A stretch of 64,000 bases of DNA from positions 1,612,001 to 1,676,000 of the forward strand of contig NZ_QPER01000001.1 in the NCBI RefSeq assembly GCF_009455635.1. Direction: 5' to 3'. Origin of the DNA: Paraburkholderia agricolaris. Its GTDB lineage: Bacteria > Pseudomonadota > Gammaproteobacteria > Burkholderiales > Burkholderiaceae. A model generated the notes under the pieces. That model saw only the letters and a list, made by a program, of their open reading frames with translations, ran no database searches and had not been told where the DNA came from. Positions 22,721 through 30,413 of this stretch are shown here, piece after piece (the first letter of the stretch is position 1; each line of letters opens with the position of its first letter). A program made the position numbers and the translations under genes.

Positions 22721-24115
22721 ATGTCAAAAGCTACGTTCCGAACCGAGAGCGATGTTGCGCGCCTGCCTGTACCCACTGACCGCCCCTTTGTTGAGTACTG
22801 GCATGACACTCAAAAGGGATTCGGCGTGCGCATCGCAAGAGCGCATTCTCGCACGGGCGCTGTAAAAAGAACCTACATCGTGCGGCTACCGGAAGGCTCG
22901 CCGAGGGACAAAGACAACTTGGGCTTGGTGGGCGAACTAAAGTTCGACGATGCGTGGGACCTTGTGCGCGAGAAGCGTGCGGAGGCGAAACGGGATGGCC
23001 CCGGCACCAAGCGTAAGCCGACGGTGCAGGAGGCGTTCGATGCCTACATGACTGCACGTGCGTTCAGACACAAGAGTGCCACCGTTCGCGACTACCGAAA
23101 CAAGATGAAGCGGCTTGCGTCACTAACGCACGGCGCGGACGACATTTCCATTGCAGACCTTCGCGTCGACACGCTCGATTCTGCATTCTGGGAACAGGTG
23201 CACATCCGTATCCGTGAGGGGTATGGCAAAGTAATGGCGGATGCGGTGTGCCGGCTCGTGAAATTCGTCTACCAGCGTCTCGTCGAGCTGGGTGAACTTG
23301 AGCGCAACCCGGTCATCGCCTTGAACAAGCTGGGCATCTCTAAGCGTGCGAAGCCTAAGAATACCGCCATCCTTCCGGTCGACCTGCCGGAGGTGTGGAC
23401 TTGGATGCACAGCTATGCACATCCGGCTATCCGAGATTTTATGTGCGTAGAGCTGTTTATGGGGTTCCGCGACGGTGTAGTCCAGCGACTTCGCTGGGAA
23501 AATGTCGACATGGTCAACGGGACGTATTTCTTGCCTAAGGATGAGCCTGGTAACAAGGCAAACACTGACCTTGTGGTGCCCATTCCCGATTACCTGATGG
23601 AGCACGTCTTCAAACCCCGGTATGCCGCGCGAATGGATGACAGCCCTTGGGTCATTCCCAGCAACAAAAAGATTGGAAGCCCGCTCGTGAGCATCAAGGC
23701 GAGCCTCACGACCATGTGTGCTTACACCGGCATATCCACGTCTCCGCACGATTATCGGCGGACCTTTGGCACGGCCTCCGAGTTGGCTGTAGGAAGCTTG
23801 CTGCGTGTCGCTCGCCTGATGGCACATAGCACGGCGGCAAGCCCAGACAAGTTCAGTGTCACGGCCGGATACATCAATATGACGGACGAACAACTGCGGG
23901 AAGATATGAACAAGACAGCCGAAGTCATCTTGCGGCATGCAACCCAAGTGGTGGCAAAACCCGAGACAAACGGGCATATCTCGTTGCACGAGCGCAATAA
24001 GCAGAAGCAAAAGGCTGAAGCAATCGCCTACCGCAAGAAACGCGTCGCCCGCAATACCGAGTTGCTCAAAATCCGTAAAGCCAAGGGGGCTGCCGGAATT
24101 AAAGAAACCGCTTAA
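22721..24115 (+). CDS. Tyrosine recombinase / phage-type integrase
   Basis: Site-specific recombinase of 464 residues that probably integrated the island. The N-terminal part resembles the arm-binding domain of P4-like integrases. A core-binding domain follows (about residues 100-190). Catalytic residues are recognisable: Arg in MGFRDGVVQRLRW, the His-x-x-Arg box in SPHDYRRTFGT, a LMAHS segment, and the nucleophile Tyr in VTAGYINMT. The C-terminus is Lys/Arg-rich. It reads away from mutS, 149 bp from the mutS start. The far attachment site is not in the window. Confidence 0.9.
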   Translation: MSKATFRTESDVARLPVPTDRPFVEYWHDTQKGFGVRIARAHSRTGAVKRTYIVRLPEGSPRDKDNLGLVGELKFDDAWDLVREKRAEAKRDGPGTKRKPTVQEAFDAYMTARAFRHKSATVRDYRNKMKRLASLTHGADDISIADLRVDTLDSAFWEQVHIRIREGYGKVMADAVCRLVKFVYQRLVELGELERNPVIALNKLGISKRAKPKNTAILPVDLPEVWTWMHSYAHPAIRDFMCVELFMGFRDGVVQRLRWENVDMVNGTYFLPKDEPGNKANTDLVVPIPDYLMEHVFKPRYAARMDDSPWVIPSNKKIGSPLVSIKASLTTMCAYTGISTSPHDYRRTFGTASELAVGSLLRVARLMAHSTAASPDKFSVTAGYINMTDEQLREDMNKTAEVILRHATQVVAKPETNGHISLHERNKQKQKAEAIAYRKKRVARNTELLKIRKAKGAAGIKETA

Positions 24116-24681
24116 CGGCGACCGGTCGCAGCGCGTCGCAGCTTGCGCCACCAACCCATCGCCGGCGTGTCCACAAACTTCACGCCGGAGTACGCATACA
24201 GCGCTTGTATCAGGGCGGACAGGCGCTGCTCGTTGGTCTCAATTACTTGCAGCAAATAGAGCAGCCTGTTCGCAATCTGGTCGGCATCCATCTTTTCCCG
24301 GTGCTCGGCAACAATTTGCATGCCAATTCTAAACGCGCGTAGCTGCTCGTACGCGTAGGCACACTCACCGGCCAGTTCTGGCCCAAGCACACCTACCTTC
24401 GCAGGATTGCTGTCAAAAATTGGGTCCGTTGGCATCGGCATGCTGTACAGGGGAAGGGGCTCTTTCTTTCTTGCCGTGAACACTAACCCGTGCAGCCCAG
24501 CCTTGAGCAGTTTAAAAGCGGAAGCGTGCGAGTCCAGCTCGCCGGCGAGTGCGGCCGCCCAGCTCGTGCTATCAAGGTGCCGACGATACTGCTCAGCTAG
24601 GAAATTGCTCGCGTAGGCGACAGCGAGCGCACCGCTGGCAGCAATGACTGCAGCACCGATTGTGATTACCCCGTCCGGCAT
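24112..24681 (-). CDS. Hypothetical protein with one N-terminal membrane segment
   Basis: Not recognised. 189 residues from ATG 24681 (MPDGVITIGAAVIAASGALA). One hydrophobic helix at residues 4-22 would anchor a mostly helical soluble domain of ~165 residues in the cytoplasm. The family looks like the small single-span proteins common beside integrases. Its stop overlaps the integrase stop by 4 bp in convergent orientation. The longer frame to 24762 would run through a terminator hairpin and is not favoured. Confidence 0.65.
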   Translation of the reverse strand: MPDGVITIGAAVIAASGALAVAYASNFLAEQYRRHLDSTSWAAALAGELDSHASAFKLLKAGLHGLVFTARKKEPLPLYSMPMPTDPIFDSNPAKVGVLGPELAGECAYAYEQLRAFRIGMQIVAEHREKMDADQIANRLLYLLQVIETNEQRLSALIQALYAYSGVKFVDTPAMGWWRKLRRAATGRR

Positions 24682-24728
24682 CAAATCCCCCGCAAGTTGT
24701 CGTGCCGGTAGTTTATCGGCGTCGAAAA

Positions 24729-24760
24729 CAAAAAGGGGCCATCTACGTCGATGACCCCTC
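24729..24760 (-). terminator. Intrinsic terminator on the minus strand
   Basis: Read on the minus strand, AGGGGTCATC-GACGTA-GATGGCCCCT forms a stem with one wobble pair, followed by five T. It lies just after the small gene ending at 24785 and should end the minus-strand transcript of the two coupled genes upstream. Confidence 0.75.
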
Positions 24761-24784
24761 ACAGATGCCTTCTGTGCTTCAGAA

Positions 24785-24955
24785 TCAGCTTCGCTGCGCC
24801 ACCGCGCGTTGTGTTAGCTCTGCGGCTTCAGCCAACAGTCGTGCGTAGCCGCGCAGGTCACCCTTTGCTACCAAGTCCTGCGCCGAGCTGAGCGTCAGCT
24901 GTGCTACTTCTTTTTCCGCGTCGCTCATCGCAATGAACTGCTCCTCCGTGTTCAC
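24785..24955 (-). CDS. Small hypothetical protein coupled to upstream gene
   Basis: A 56-residue frame that begins with GTG at 24955 and reads MNTEEQFIAMSDAEKEVAQL onward, ending at TGA 24785. It is rich in Ala, Glu and Leu and looks helical. The GTG overlaps the stop of the preceding gene (GTGA), a classic translational-coupling arrangement. A terminator follows. Function unknown. Confidence 0.6.
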   Translation of the reverse strand: MNTEEQFIAMSDAEKEVAQLTLSSAQDLVAKGDLRGYARLLAEAAELTQRAVAQRS

Positions 24956-25290
24956 GCGGCACCCAGGTCATCAGCGGTGATTTCTGCCAGCACGCCGTCA
25001 GAGGACAGGCCCAGCTCTTCAAATCGTTTTGCGCCGACTTCCATATAGGCGTCATCGAACGCCTGCAGCTTGTCGGTTGATTCCAGTGCCGCAGTCATTG
25101 CAGCTTGCAACGCAGCTTCGGCGCGGAAGTCGCTCTTTGCGTCCTCGCACTCCTTTACTTCATCCAGCAGTTTGATGGCAGCAGCGAGAAAGCCCATGCT
25201 GCGTACATCTTGTCCGGCCTTGTAGTTGCCAAATGCGTCACGGCACATGGCCGTGGCCAGCGACGTTGCCTTACGTGTTAGTGCGCTCAT
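24952..25290 (-). CDS. Hypothetical helical protein
   Basis: Not recognised. 112 residues from ATG 25290 (MSALTRKATSLATAMC), preceded by AGGAAGAAA as ribosome binding site. Predicted mainly helical with many Ala, Glu and Asp residues; no signal peptide. It is followed by the GTGA-coupled 56-residue gene and a terminator, forming a small minus-strand operon in the integrase-proximal part of the island. Confidence 0.65.
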   Translation of the reverse strand: MSALTRKATSLATAMCRDAFGNYKAGQDVRSMGFLAAAIKLLDEVKECEDAKSDFRAEAALQAAMTAALESTDKLQAFDDAYMEVGAKRFEELGLSSDGVLAEITADDLGAA

Positions 25291-25458
25291 TTTCTTCCTT
25301 CTGTCGTTTCCGATTGCACGGGCATCGATGCCCGGTCGGCACATGCCGGCAGGCTGGATAACGTCACGACTTACGGAAACTTTAGTGCAAAATACAGGGC
25401 CAAAACGTACTGCAGGTGCTCGCAGGTTGACACATAGCGGGTTGACAGCCGCACGCGC

Positions 25459-25860
25459 TCACGGCTTTTCGTACTTTACGATTCGTGCGCCGACCTGAAT
25501 CTTCCGGCTGATGCGTCGCTTGCCCGTGCACACAGCACCGTCCATGGGAATCTGTGTCGTCAATCCCGCGTTGTACTCGCGTGCGAGTTGTCCCGGCTGC
25601 ACGTCGATGCCCAGTTTGCGAAACGTCTCAGCGGCGATGTTTTCAAATGTGCCCGCTGGCGCTAGTTTCCCGGTGAACTTATTCACCCGCGTTTTTGCGT
25701 ACACCCCCTTGCTGACACGCACCAGCCTCCCATCGTTCACAAGCTTTGCGAGCACACGGCCAACCTGCGCGACGCTGCCCAGCGACGCAACCTCTGACCG
25801 CAGGACCACGACACCTTTTCGCTGTCGTATCGAGCGAACGATTCTGTTTTCAATGCTCAT
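25459..25860 (-). CDS. DUF6088 / AbiEi-like putative antitoxin-type regulator
   Basis: 133 residues from ATG 25860 (MSIENRIVRSIRQRKG). The N-terminal ~70 residues look like a winged helix (VASLGSVAQVGRVLAKLV followed by GRLVRVSKGVYAKT), as in AbiEi-type antitoxins. The middle part GTFENIAAETFRKLGI is typical of DUF6088 proteins. No AbiEii-type nucleotidyltransferase partner follows, so it is an orphan here. Four short repeats lie directly upstream, the last one only ~10 bp before the start, and may be its operator sites. Confidence 0.62.
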   Translation of the reverse strand: MSIENRIVRSIRQRKGVVVLRSEVASLGSVAQVGRVLAKLVNDGRLVRVSKGVYAKTRVNKFTGKLAPAGTFENIAAETFRKLGIDVQPGQLAREYNAGLTTQIPMDGAVCTGKRRISRKIQVGARIVKYEKP

Positions 25861-25868
25861 TGGGCTGC

Positions 25869-26068
25869 AATGGACTACAAGTGTGGTCAACGGCTTTGGG
25901 CCCACGCTAGCACGGCCTCTGGCACCAGTGAATGGACTACAAACGCGGGGCGTGCTTGCGGAGCCTTGCAAGCAAAGGGATGGGGCGGAAGCGAATGGAC
26001 TACAAATCTGTGTGCCAGCCTCCGAGTCGGCCCGACGGGGTGTTGGTTGCCATCAATAGACTACAAAT
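25869..26068 (-). repeat. Four direct repeats TTTGTAGTCCATT, ~62-bp period
   Basis: On the minus strand a 12-13-base core TTTGTAGTCCATT occurs four times. On the plus strand the TGGACTACAA cores start at 25871, 25933 and 25996, and the variant TAGACTACAA starts at 26057. Spacing is 61-63 bp and the intervening sequences are not conserved. The first unit overlaps the final codons of the upstream gene, and the last abuts the DUF6088 gene start. The regular spacing (about six helical turns) suggests binding sites on one face of DNA. Confidence 0.7.
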
Positions 26069-26523
26069 GTGCGAGCCACTGACCTCAGCCTGGCGGTGAC
26101 GAGCGCCTCTTCTTCCTCCACAGCCACTGCTCTCCCTGCGTACCACCGAGCGCGCCGGTACCCGGCGCCGCGGCGAAGCACCTGCACCACACTCTTGCCC
26201 CCAAGGGTCTCCCTGCATGTCGACAGAGCGTCGTACCTCAGCCATGTGGGTAGCGGAGCCAGTTGTCGGCAGATGCGATTGAGCCGCGACAGCCGGACGC
26301 CGCGCACGCTTGCAAGCATTGCAGGGTAGTAGCGCTTGCCCGCAATTGCGACGTCAAAGACGTCGCCCTGATGCATCAGACGGCGTAGTCCTTCGCGTGA
26401 AACACCTCTTTGTCGGCGAAACGCGGCTGCTGACAGGAACTCCCCACGCGCGACGGCACGCTGACGTTGCCAGCGCACGGAGCGGGAGAGGTCAGGGTCG
26501 TTGCCGAACTCAAACATCGTCAT
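26053..26523 (-). CDS. Hypothetical basic protein
   Basis: Not recognised. 156 residues, rich in Arg (for example SVRWQRQRAVARGEF, FRRQRGVSREGLRRLM), so possibly nucleic-acid binding. The middle looks like a helix-turn-helix followed by a short strand region (VAIAGKRYYPAML). The start overlaps the stop of the upstream HAD gene (ATGA), so the two are coupled. The last five codons lie within the first TTTGTAGTC repeat. Confidence 0.6.
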   Translation of the reverse strand: MTMFEFGNDPDLSRSVRWQRQRAVARGEFLSAAAFRRQRGVSREGLRRLMHQGDVFDVAIAGKRYYPAMLASVRGVRLSRLNRICRQLAPLPTWLRYDALSTCRETLGGKSVVQVLRRGAGYRRARWYAGRAVAVEEEEALVTARLRSVARTFVVY

Positions 26524-27065
26524 TCTCCGTGCATTGCGGCCAGCTTTGCTCTCAGCTCCGCCAGCACCGCCGGCTCACTGATGCCGAGAATCTCGTCTGT
26601 GCGCACAAGCCTTTCACGACACCAGGTCGGCCAATGCAGGTAATCGTCGTCCAACGCTAGCCAGTCATCGGGCATGCGGCGCAGCACGTCTGACCATATT
26701 TGTAGTCCTCGTGGTGCTTCTTTGAATAGCTGCGAATCCATCGAGCCGTGATACGTCGCACCGACAACCCTTTCCCTCAGTTCCTGCGGCAGCTTGCGCG
26801 CGATACGGCGGACACTTTTATATACGCGCACCCAGCTTGTGCTCAATACGATGCGCACGTCCGGGTATGGCGACAGCACGTCTGCTAGCAGCGGAGCGTG
26901 CTCAAATAGAGCGTGCCCTTCCGGCGATGCGATAAACGGACCACGGCCGGTTCGCATGTGAACGTCTTCCGGGTGGAGCACACCGTCAAAGTCGAGATAC
27001 AGCACAAAGCCGCCCGTTTTCACGGGCGGCGGTATTGCTGGTGGCGGCGTCGGGATAGTGCTCAT
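26520..27065 (-). CDS. HAD-superfamily protein (RNA-repair-associated HAD type)
   Basis: 181 residues from ATG 27065 (MSTIPTPPPA). The HAD core is clear: motif I LYLDFDGVLHPEDV (about residue 22) with both aspartates, motif II VLSTSWV, and a late acidic motif LALDDDYLHWP. This layout matches the HAD domain family found in 'Swiss Army Knife' RNA repair proteins and in stand-alone mobile-element genes. A phosphatase or polynucleotide phosphatase role is plausible but not shown. ATGA-coupled to the following basic protein. Confidence 0.72.
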   Translation of the reverse strand: MSTIPTPPPAIPPPVKTGGFVLYLDFDGVLHPEDVHMRTGRGPFIASPEGHALFEHAPLLADVLSPYPDVRIVLSTSWVRVYKSVRRIARKLPQELRERVVGATYHGSMDSQLFKEAPRGLQIWSDVLRRMPDDWLALDDDYLHWPTWCRERLVRTDEILGISEPAVLAELRAKLAAMHGE

Positions 27066-27069
27066 GCTG

Positions 27070-27372
27070 TCACTTCCACGGAAAAACAGGACGTTCGGGT
27101 AGCTCTTCTTTGCCCGCAAGAGCGGTCGCAATCCCGCGCGCGACCAGGTCCCACACGGTGCCCGAAAAACGGGGATATGCTGTCAGCGCTGCGGTGCCCA
27201 CCTGATGCTCGTCTTTGCCCTCATAGACGGTGACCGAATAATCGCCGTACTTCGTGATGGAGACCCCGTCATTCGCGCTCGCATCGTCACTAGAGATGTT
27301 CTCAATCTCGGCGTATCCAAGTATGCGGCTCGGGCCGTGCGGCGGGCATAGTTCCACGGTCACTTTAAGCAT
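27070..27372 (-). CDS. Hypothetical protein
   Basis: Not recognised. 100 residues from ATG 27372 (MLKVTVELCPPHG); a start two codons upstream is possible. The pattern of short strands (YAEIENISSDD, YGDYSVTVYEGKD) and a C-terminal helix (TVWDLVARGIATALAG) suggests a small alpha/beta domain. It lies 4 bp upstream of the HAD gene, so it heads a three-gene minus-strand operon. Confidence 0.6.
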   Translation of the reverse strand: MLKVTVELCPPHGPSRILGYAEIENISSDDASANDGVSITKYGDYSVTVYEGKDEHQVGTAALTAYPRFSGTVWDLVARGIATALAGKEELPERPVFPWK

Positions 27373-27522
27373 CGCCAATTAGCTCGTCGTAGGTCACTGG
27401 GCACTCGGCGTTAATTGCAATCAGCTCATGCTAGCATAGTCTTGCAACATGATTCGGACTCCAGACTTAGTTGCACGGTGCATCTAACCGTCCGTTACGT
27501 CTTATTTATAAGGGGAATCTAC

Positions 27523-27840
27523 TTGTTTGCCGATTACACCGCCTACGTTGACACGGACGTTGGAGCCTTGCAGCCAGTACGCCTTGCAGAAGCTATTAGA
27601 TTTAGTAGTGGTCGCGCGGAGTGGCTGGCTGCCCCGCTGCTTCGACTTAGAGCGTTGGACGGCTATCAGTGCATGCAGTGCGCGCGCGAATTGTTCGACT
27701 TAGCTTGCGAGTCTGACATCGACGACGGGTCGTTAAAGTATTTTCTTCGTAACGCACTGATGCTATGCCTCGATTTTCCCAAAGCGACCTTTCACGTCAC
27801 GTTGTACGCTCAAAGAAATGACGTTGCCGGCAAAGACTAA
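27523..27840 (+). CDS. Hypothetical protein
   Basis: Not recognised. 105 residues from TTG 27523 (reads MFADYTAYVDTDVG), chosen because AAGGGGA lies seven bases upstream. The frame is open back to 27415. The middle has a Cys pair (YQCMQCARELFDLAC). Divergent from the minus-strand operon at 27372; the last 23 bp overlap the next gene. Confidence 0.5.
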   Translation: MFADYTAYVDTDVGALQPVRLAEAIRFSSGRAEWLAAPLLRLRALDGYQCMQCARELFDLACESDIDDGSLKYFLRNALMLCLDFPKATFHVTLYAQRNDVAGKD

Positions 27841-28177
27841 TCGTTACAACCCAATGGTTCAGACGTTGCTACAGGAAGCACAACCTTGCTTTCACTCTCT
27901 CATGCACGCTCCCGCACGCGAACTCGCAACAAGTCTTATAGGCGCTGTACTCGGCGAACTCTTTGGTCCACTCAGCTTGCCGCCAGACGAAGACTTCGCT
28001 GACCGCCAGAGGGTGGATGCTGCAAGCGTTGCCAATGGCAACGAACGTGCGGCAGCTTTGCTAACAGCAGCAGGTCTCGACGGTGCGGACTTCACGGAGG
28101 ATGATGCTGTGGGTTTGCAGTCGGTCCTGGCAGCAGCGGTTGCGGTCGTTGAGCGGTACGAACTGGCAGCAGGGTGA
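27818..28177 (+). CDS. Hypothetical helical protein
   Basis: Not recognised. 119 residues; mostly helical and Ala-rich with an acidic middle (LSLPPDEDFADRQ). It overlaps the preceding gene by 23 bp in another frame, which suggests joint translation. No motif identifies it. Confidence 0.5.
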   Translation: MTLPAKTNRYNPMVQTLLQEAQPCFHSLMHAPARELATSLIGAVLGELFGPLSLPPDEDFADRQRVDAASVANGNERAAALLTAAGLDGADFTEDDAVGLQSVLAAAVAVVERYELAAG

Positions 28178-28506
28178 CTATCACCAACGAAATCGTGGTC
28201 TTTTGGGACCTGTTTCATCGCAGAAACGCAATGTACCTATTTTGGCGCACTCATTTTGACGTCAAAATGATTTTTGTTAAAAATGATGGCAATAGTGGGC
28301 TGTTTGTACAATTATTTGCGTATTGTTTCGATGTTTAGTGTTAATAAAGAGACTTGTTGCCGGCAAAGGCAACACGTGTTGCTCTTGAAAGCACTTCCAG
28401 CATCGATTTTTGACGCCAATTCGCTCAGTTTTGACGCTCCGTTTCATTGAACTGCAGGCTTAAAGCATTGTGCTACACAAGGCTCTGTTCCCAGTTCATC
28501 GAACCC
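28178..28506. promoter_or_regulatory. Intergenic region with 20-bp perfect palindrome and TTTTGACG repeats
   Basis: No gene is seen in these 329 bp. At 28251-28270 there is a perfect palindrome, TCATTTTGAC|GTCAAAATGA. The half-site TTTTGACG recurs in direct orientation near 28409 and 28431. The region is AT-rich and precedes the small gene at 28507. This looks like an operator for an unidentified dimeric regulator. Confidence 0.55.
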
Positions 28507-28806
28507 ATGCCGCCACGCAAACGCACCACCCCGACACCCGTTCCTGACGACACGCCGCAGGCGCTCCCTGTTCCCAAATCATCTGCATCAGTGGTCGTCA
28601 TCGACTTGCCGCCAGCTGCGCATGGCGCGCCCGTCATGGCATCAGTCGCTGCGCATTCAGCCGACGGTAGCCGTTACACCGCGGCCTTGATGCATAACGA
28701 GTGCATCGCGCGACTGGTCGCAGACATTGACGCGCTCGGTGAAGCGCTTATTGCCGCTAATCCCCGCGACCTCTGGGCATCAAATGTGTATGATTTATCA
28801 TATTAA
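28507..28806 (+). CDS. Hypothetical protein
   Basis: Not recognised. 99 residues from ATG 28507 (MPPRKRTTPTPVPDD). A basic, Pro-rich disordered N-terminus (~50 residues) precedes a helical part (ECIARLVADIDALGEALI). It is 18 bp upstream of hipB, and its last codons contain the first hip-type palindrome, so it may be cotranscribed or may simply abut the hip promoter. Confidence 0.55.
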   Translation: MPPRKRTTPTPVPDDTPQALPVPKSSASVVVIDLPPAAHGAPVMASVAAHSADGSRYTAALMHNECIARLVADIDALGEALIAANPRDLWASNVYDLSY

Positions 28807-28831
28807 GATGGCTAAAATTATGACATGTCAT
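28789..28831 (+). promoter_or_regulatory. Putative HipB operator palindromes
   Basis: Two palindromes sit at the hipB start: TATGAT-TT-ATCATA (28789-28802) and ATGACATGTCAT (28820-28831). The second includes the first possible hipB start codon. HipB antitoxins repress their own operon through such paired sites, so autoregulation is likely. Confidence 0.6.
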
Positions 28832-29115
28832 TCATGGCTCAAATCAAAGCATTACTGGCAACGCGCGCAGTATCGGCGAAAGAGCTCGCTGAATTACTGG
28901 GCATCGCGCGCTCGAATCTGTCCGCAACGCTGGCCGGTAGGCACGATGCCCGAGGTTCAACGCTCGACGCACTGGCCGCAGGGCTGGACGCGGAGTGGGT
29001 GCTTGTCCCGAAGGAGCATATGCTGTTGGTCCGACAGGTGCTGGCAGGAAAGGGCACCGGTCCCGACCTTGAGGCCAAGAGCGCTGCAGAGTTGTTCTTG
29101 AAAGGCCGGCAGTGA
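28825..29115 (+). CDS. hipB: HipB-like antitoxin (XRE helix-turn-helix)
   Basis: A 96-residue DNA-binding antitoxin. The helix-turn-helix is clear: SAKELAELLGIARSNLSATL, followed by LDALAAGLDAEWVLVPKE, the HipB-type strand that follows the domain. A C-terminal tail follows. ATG 28825 or 28834 are both possible. The stop overlaps the hipA GTG (GTGA), as in typical hipBA operons. It should neutralise HipA and repress the operon. Confidence 0.85.
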   Translation: MSFMAQIKALLATRAVSAKELAELLGIARSNLSATLAGRHDARGSTLDALAAGLDAEWVLVPKEHMLLVRQVLAGKGTGPDLEAKSAAELFLKGRQ

Positions 29116-30413
29116 GTGTCGCTGCTCGTCCTCGCTACCTAGAAGTCCAGCTGTACGACCAAATCTGCGGCTATCTGTGCGAGCTCGGCGGAAACTGCCG
29201 GTTCGTGCCCTCGGAATCATTTAAGGCAGCTGGCGGTGGGCCGACTCTCACGCTCTCGATGGCCATTCCCGGTGTTCCGGCCATTGCGGCCGAGATTTTC
29301 TCAAACGCATTCCACCCAGCCCTCTACAACACCGGCGGAAAGTTGCCTCCGTTCTTTGCCGGTCTTCTTCCGGAAAGCGAACTTCGGAAGCGTCTCGAGG
29401 CGACCCGGCACAACCCTGAGGACCGGGACGACTTTGGCGTGCTGGCCGCGGCTGGTAAAGATTTGCAGGGCGCGGTGGTCATTCAACCGCCGGAGGACCC
29501 GCATAGCATTCCGGAGTACGCGCGCACCTTTGGCGCGACGGATGGCGCCGACAATGTCGAAGTGAGCATGACCGAAGGTGCTACGGAGGGGGTGGCCTCG
29601 ATTTCCGGTGTGGAGAACAAGCTCGCGCTGTCGACCGTACACAAGGGCAAGCGGTACACCATGCCGGGACATAGGAAGCTTTCTGACCTGATTGCTAAGC
29701 TTCCTGCGCGCAACGACGACTCGCAGGTGTTCAACGAATTCGTTGCCATGCAACTCGCCAAGGCGGCGGGTGTCAACGTCGCCACTTGCGAGCCCATGCC
29801 TTTGTCAGCCATCGATATCGAGGGGCTTCAGGCGACGGTGGGCACCGCTACCTCATTTCTTGCGGTCGAACGCTATGACCGGCGCGACAACCAACGCATT
29901 CACGTCGAAGACGGGTGTCAGGTGCTTGGACTCATGCCCATCGCCAAACACGGGAAGGCGGAGCAATACCGAGTCTTCTTGATGTTGCTCACAGAGTTGA
30001 GCCCGCGTGGTGTAAAGGACGTTCGAGAGCTTTTCGTGCGTCACGCGGTGAACACACTAATTGGCAACAGCGATGCCCATCTAAAAAACCACTCGGTGCT
30101 CTACGCCGAGAAAATGTTCCCTGAACTCGCGCCGGCCTACGATATTGTTTGCGTAGCGGCGCTACCAGGTTTCTCAACATACGGCACCAACGTGACGATT
30201 GACCGGGCTCAACGGACCCAAACACTCGGAGACTACAGATTGATGGCGCGCGCAGCGGGTGTGGCCGAGCGCATAGCGACCGCTGCAGTCAAGTCGGCAG
30301 TTTCTGCGGCAAAAGACACTTGGCCCAAGATGCTTGACGAACTGCCTACGCCGCGGGGCATGAAAGACATCATCCTTGAAAGGCTCCAGAACCTGCCATT
30401 GGCAAGCGATTGA
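29112..30413 (+). CDS. hipA: HipA-family serine/threonine kinase toxin
   Basis: Toxin kinase of 433 residues. The N-subdomain has NAFHPALYNTGGKLPPFFAGLLPES-type sequence. The kinase core shows SGVENKLAL (a P-loop-like segment), the catalytic loop GNSDAHLKNHSVLY (about residue 318) with Asp, His, Lys and Asn, and PAYDIV as the metal-binding Asp motif. E. coli HipA phosphorylates glutamyl-tRNA synthetase; the target here is unknown. All key residues appear present, so it is probably active. GTG start overlapping hipB. Confidence 0.87.
   Translation: MSVAARPRYLEVQLYDQICGYLCELGGNCRFVPSESFKAAGGGPTLTLSMAIPGVPAIAAEIFSNAFHPALYNTGGKLPPFFAGLLPESELRKRLEATRHNPEDRDDFGVLAAAGKDLQGAVVIQPPEDPHSIPEYARTFGATDGADNVEVSMTEGATEGVASISGVENKLALSTVHKGKRYTMPGHRKLSDLIAKLPARNDDSQVFNEFVAMQLAKAAGVNVATCEPMPLSAIDIEGLQATVGTATSFLAVERYDRRDNQRIHVEDGCQVLGLMPIAKHGKAEQYRVFLMLLTELSPRGVKDVRELFVRHAVNTLIGNSDAHLKNHSVLYAEKMFPELAPAYDIVCVAALPGFSTYGTNVTIDRAQRTQTLGDYRLMARAAGVAERIATAAVKSAVSAAKDTWPKMLDELPTPRGMKDIILERLQNLPLASD

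Noticed and set aside
25869..26068. CRISPR-like array of four evenly spaced repeats
   Set aside because: The conserved core is only 12-13 bases, the first unit overlaps a coding sequence, and no cas gene is seen. Operator sites are a better fit.
25459..26068. Type III toxin-antitoxin (tandem RNA repeats before a toxin gene)
   Set aside because: The repeats share only a short core, there is no terminator before the gene, and the downstream protein looks like a winged-helix regulator, not a ToxN-like nuclease.
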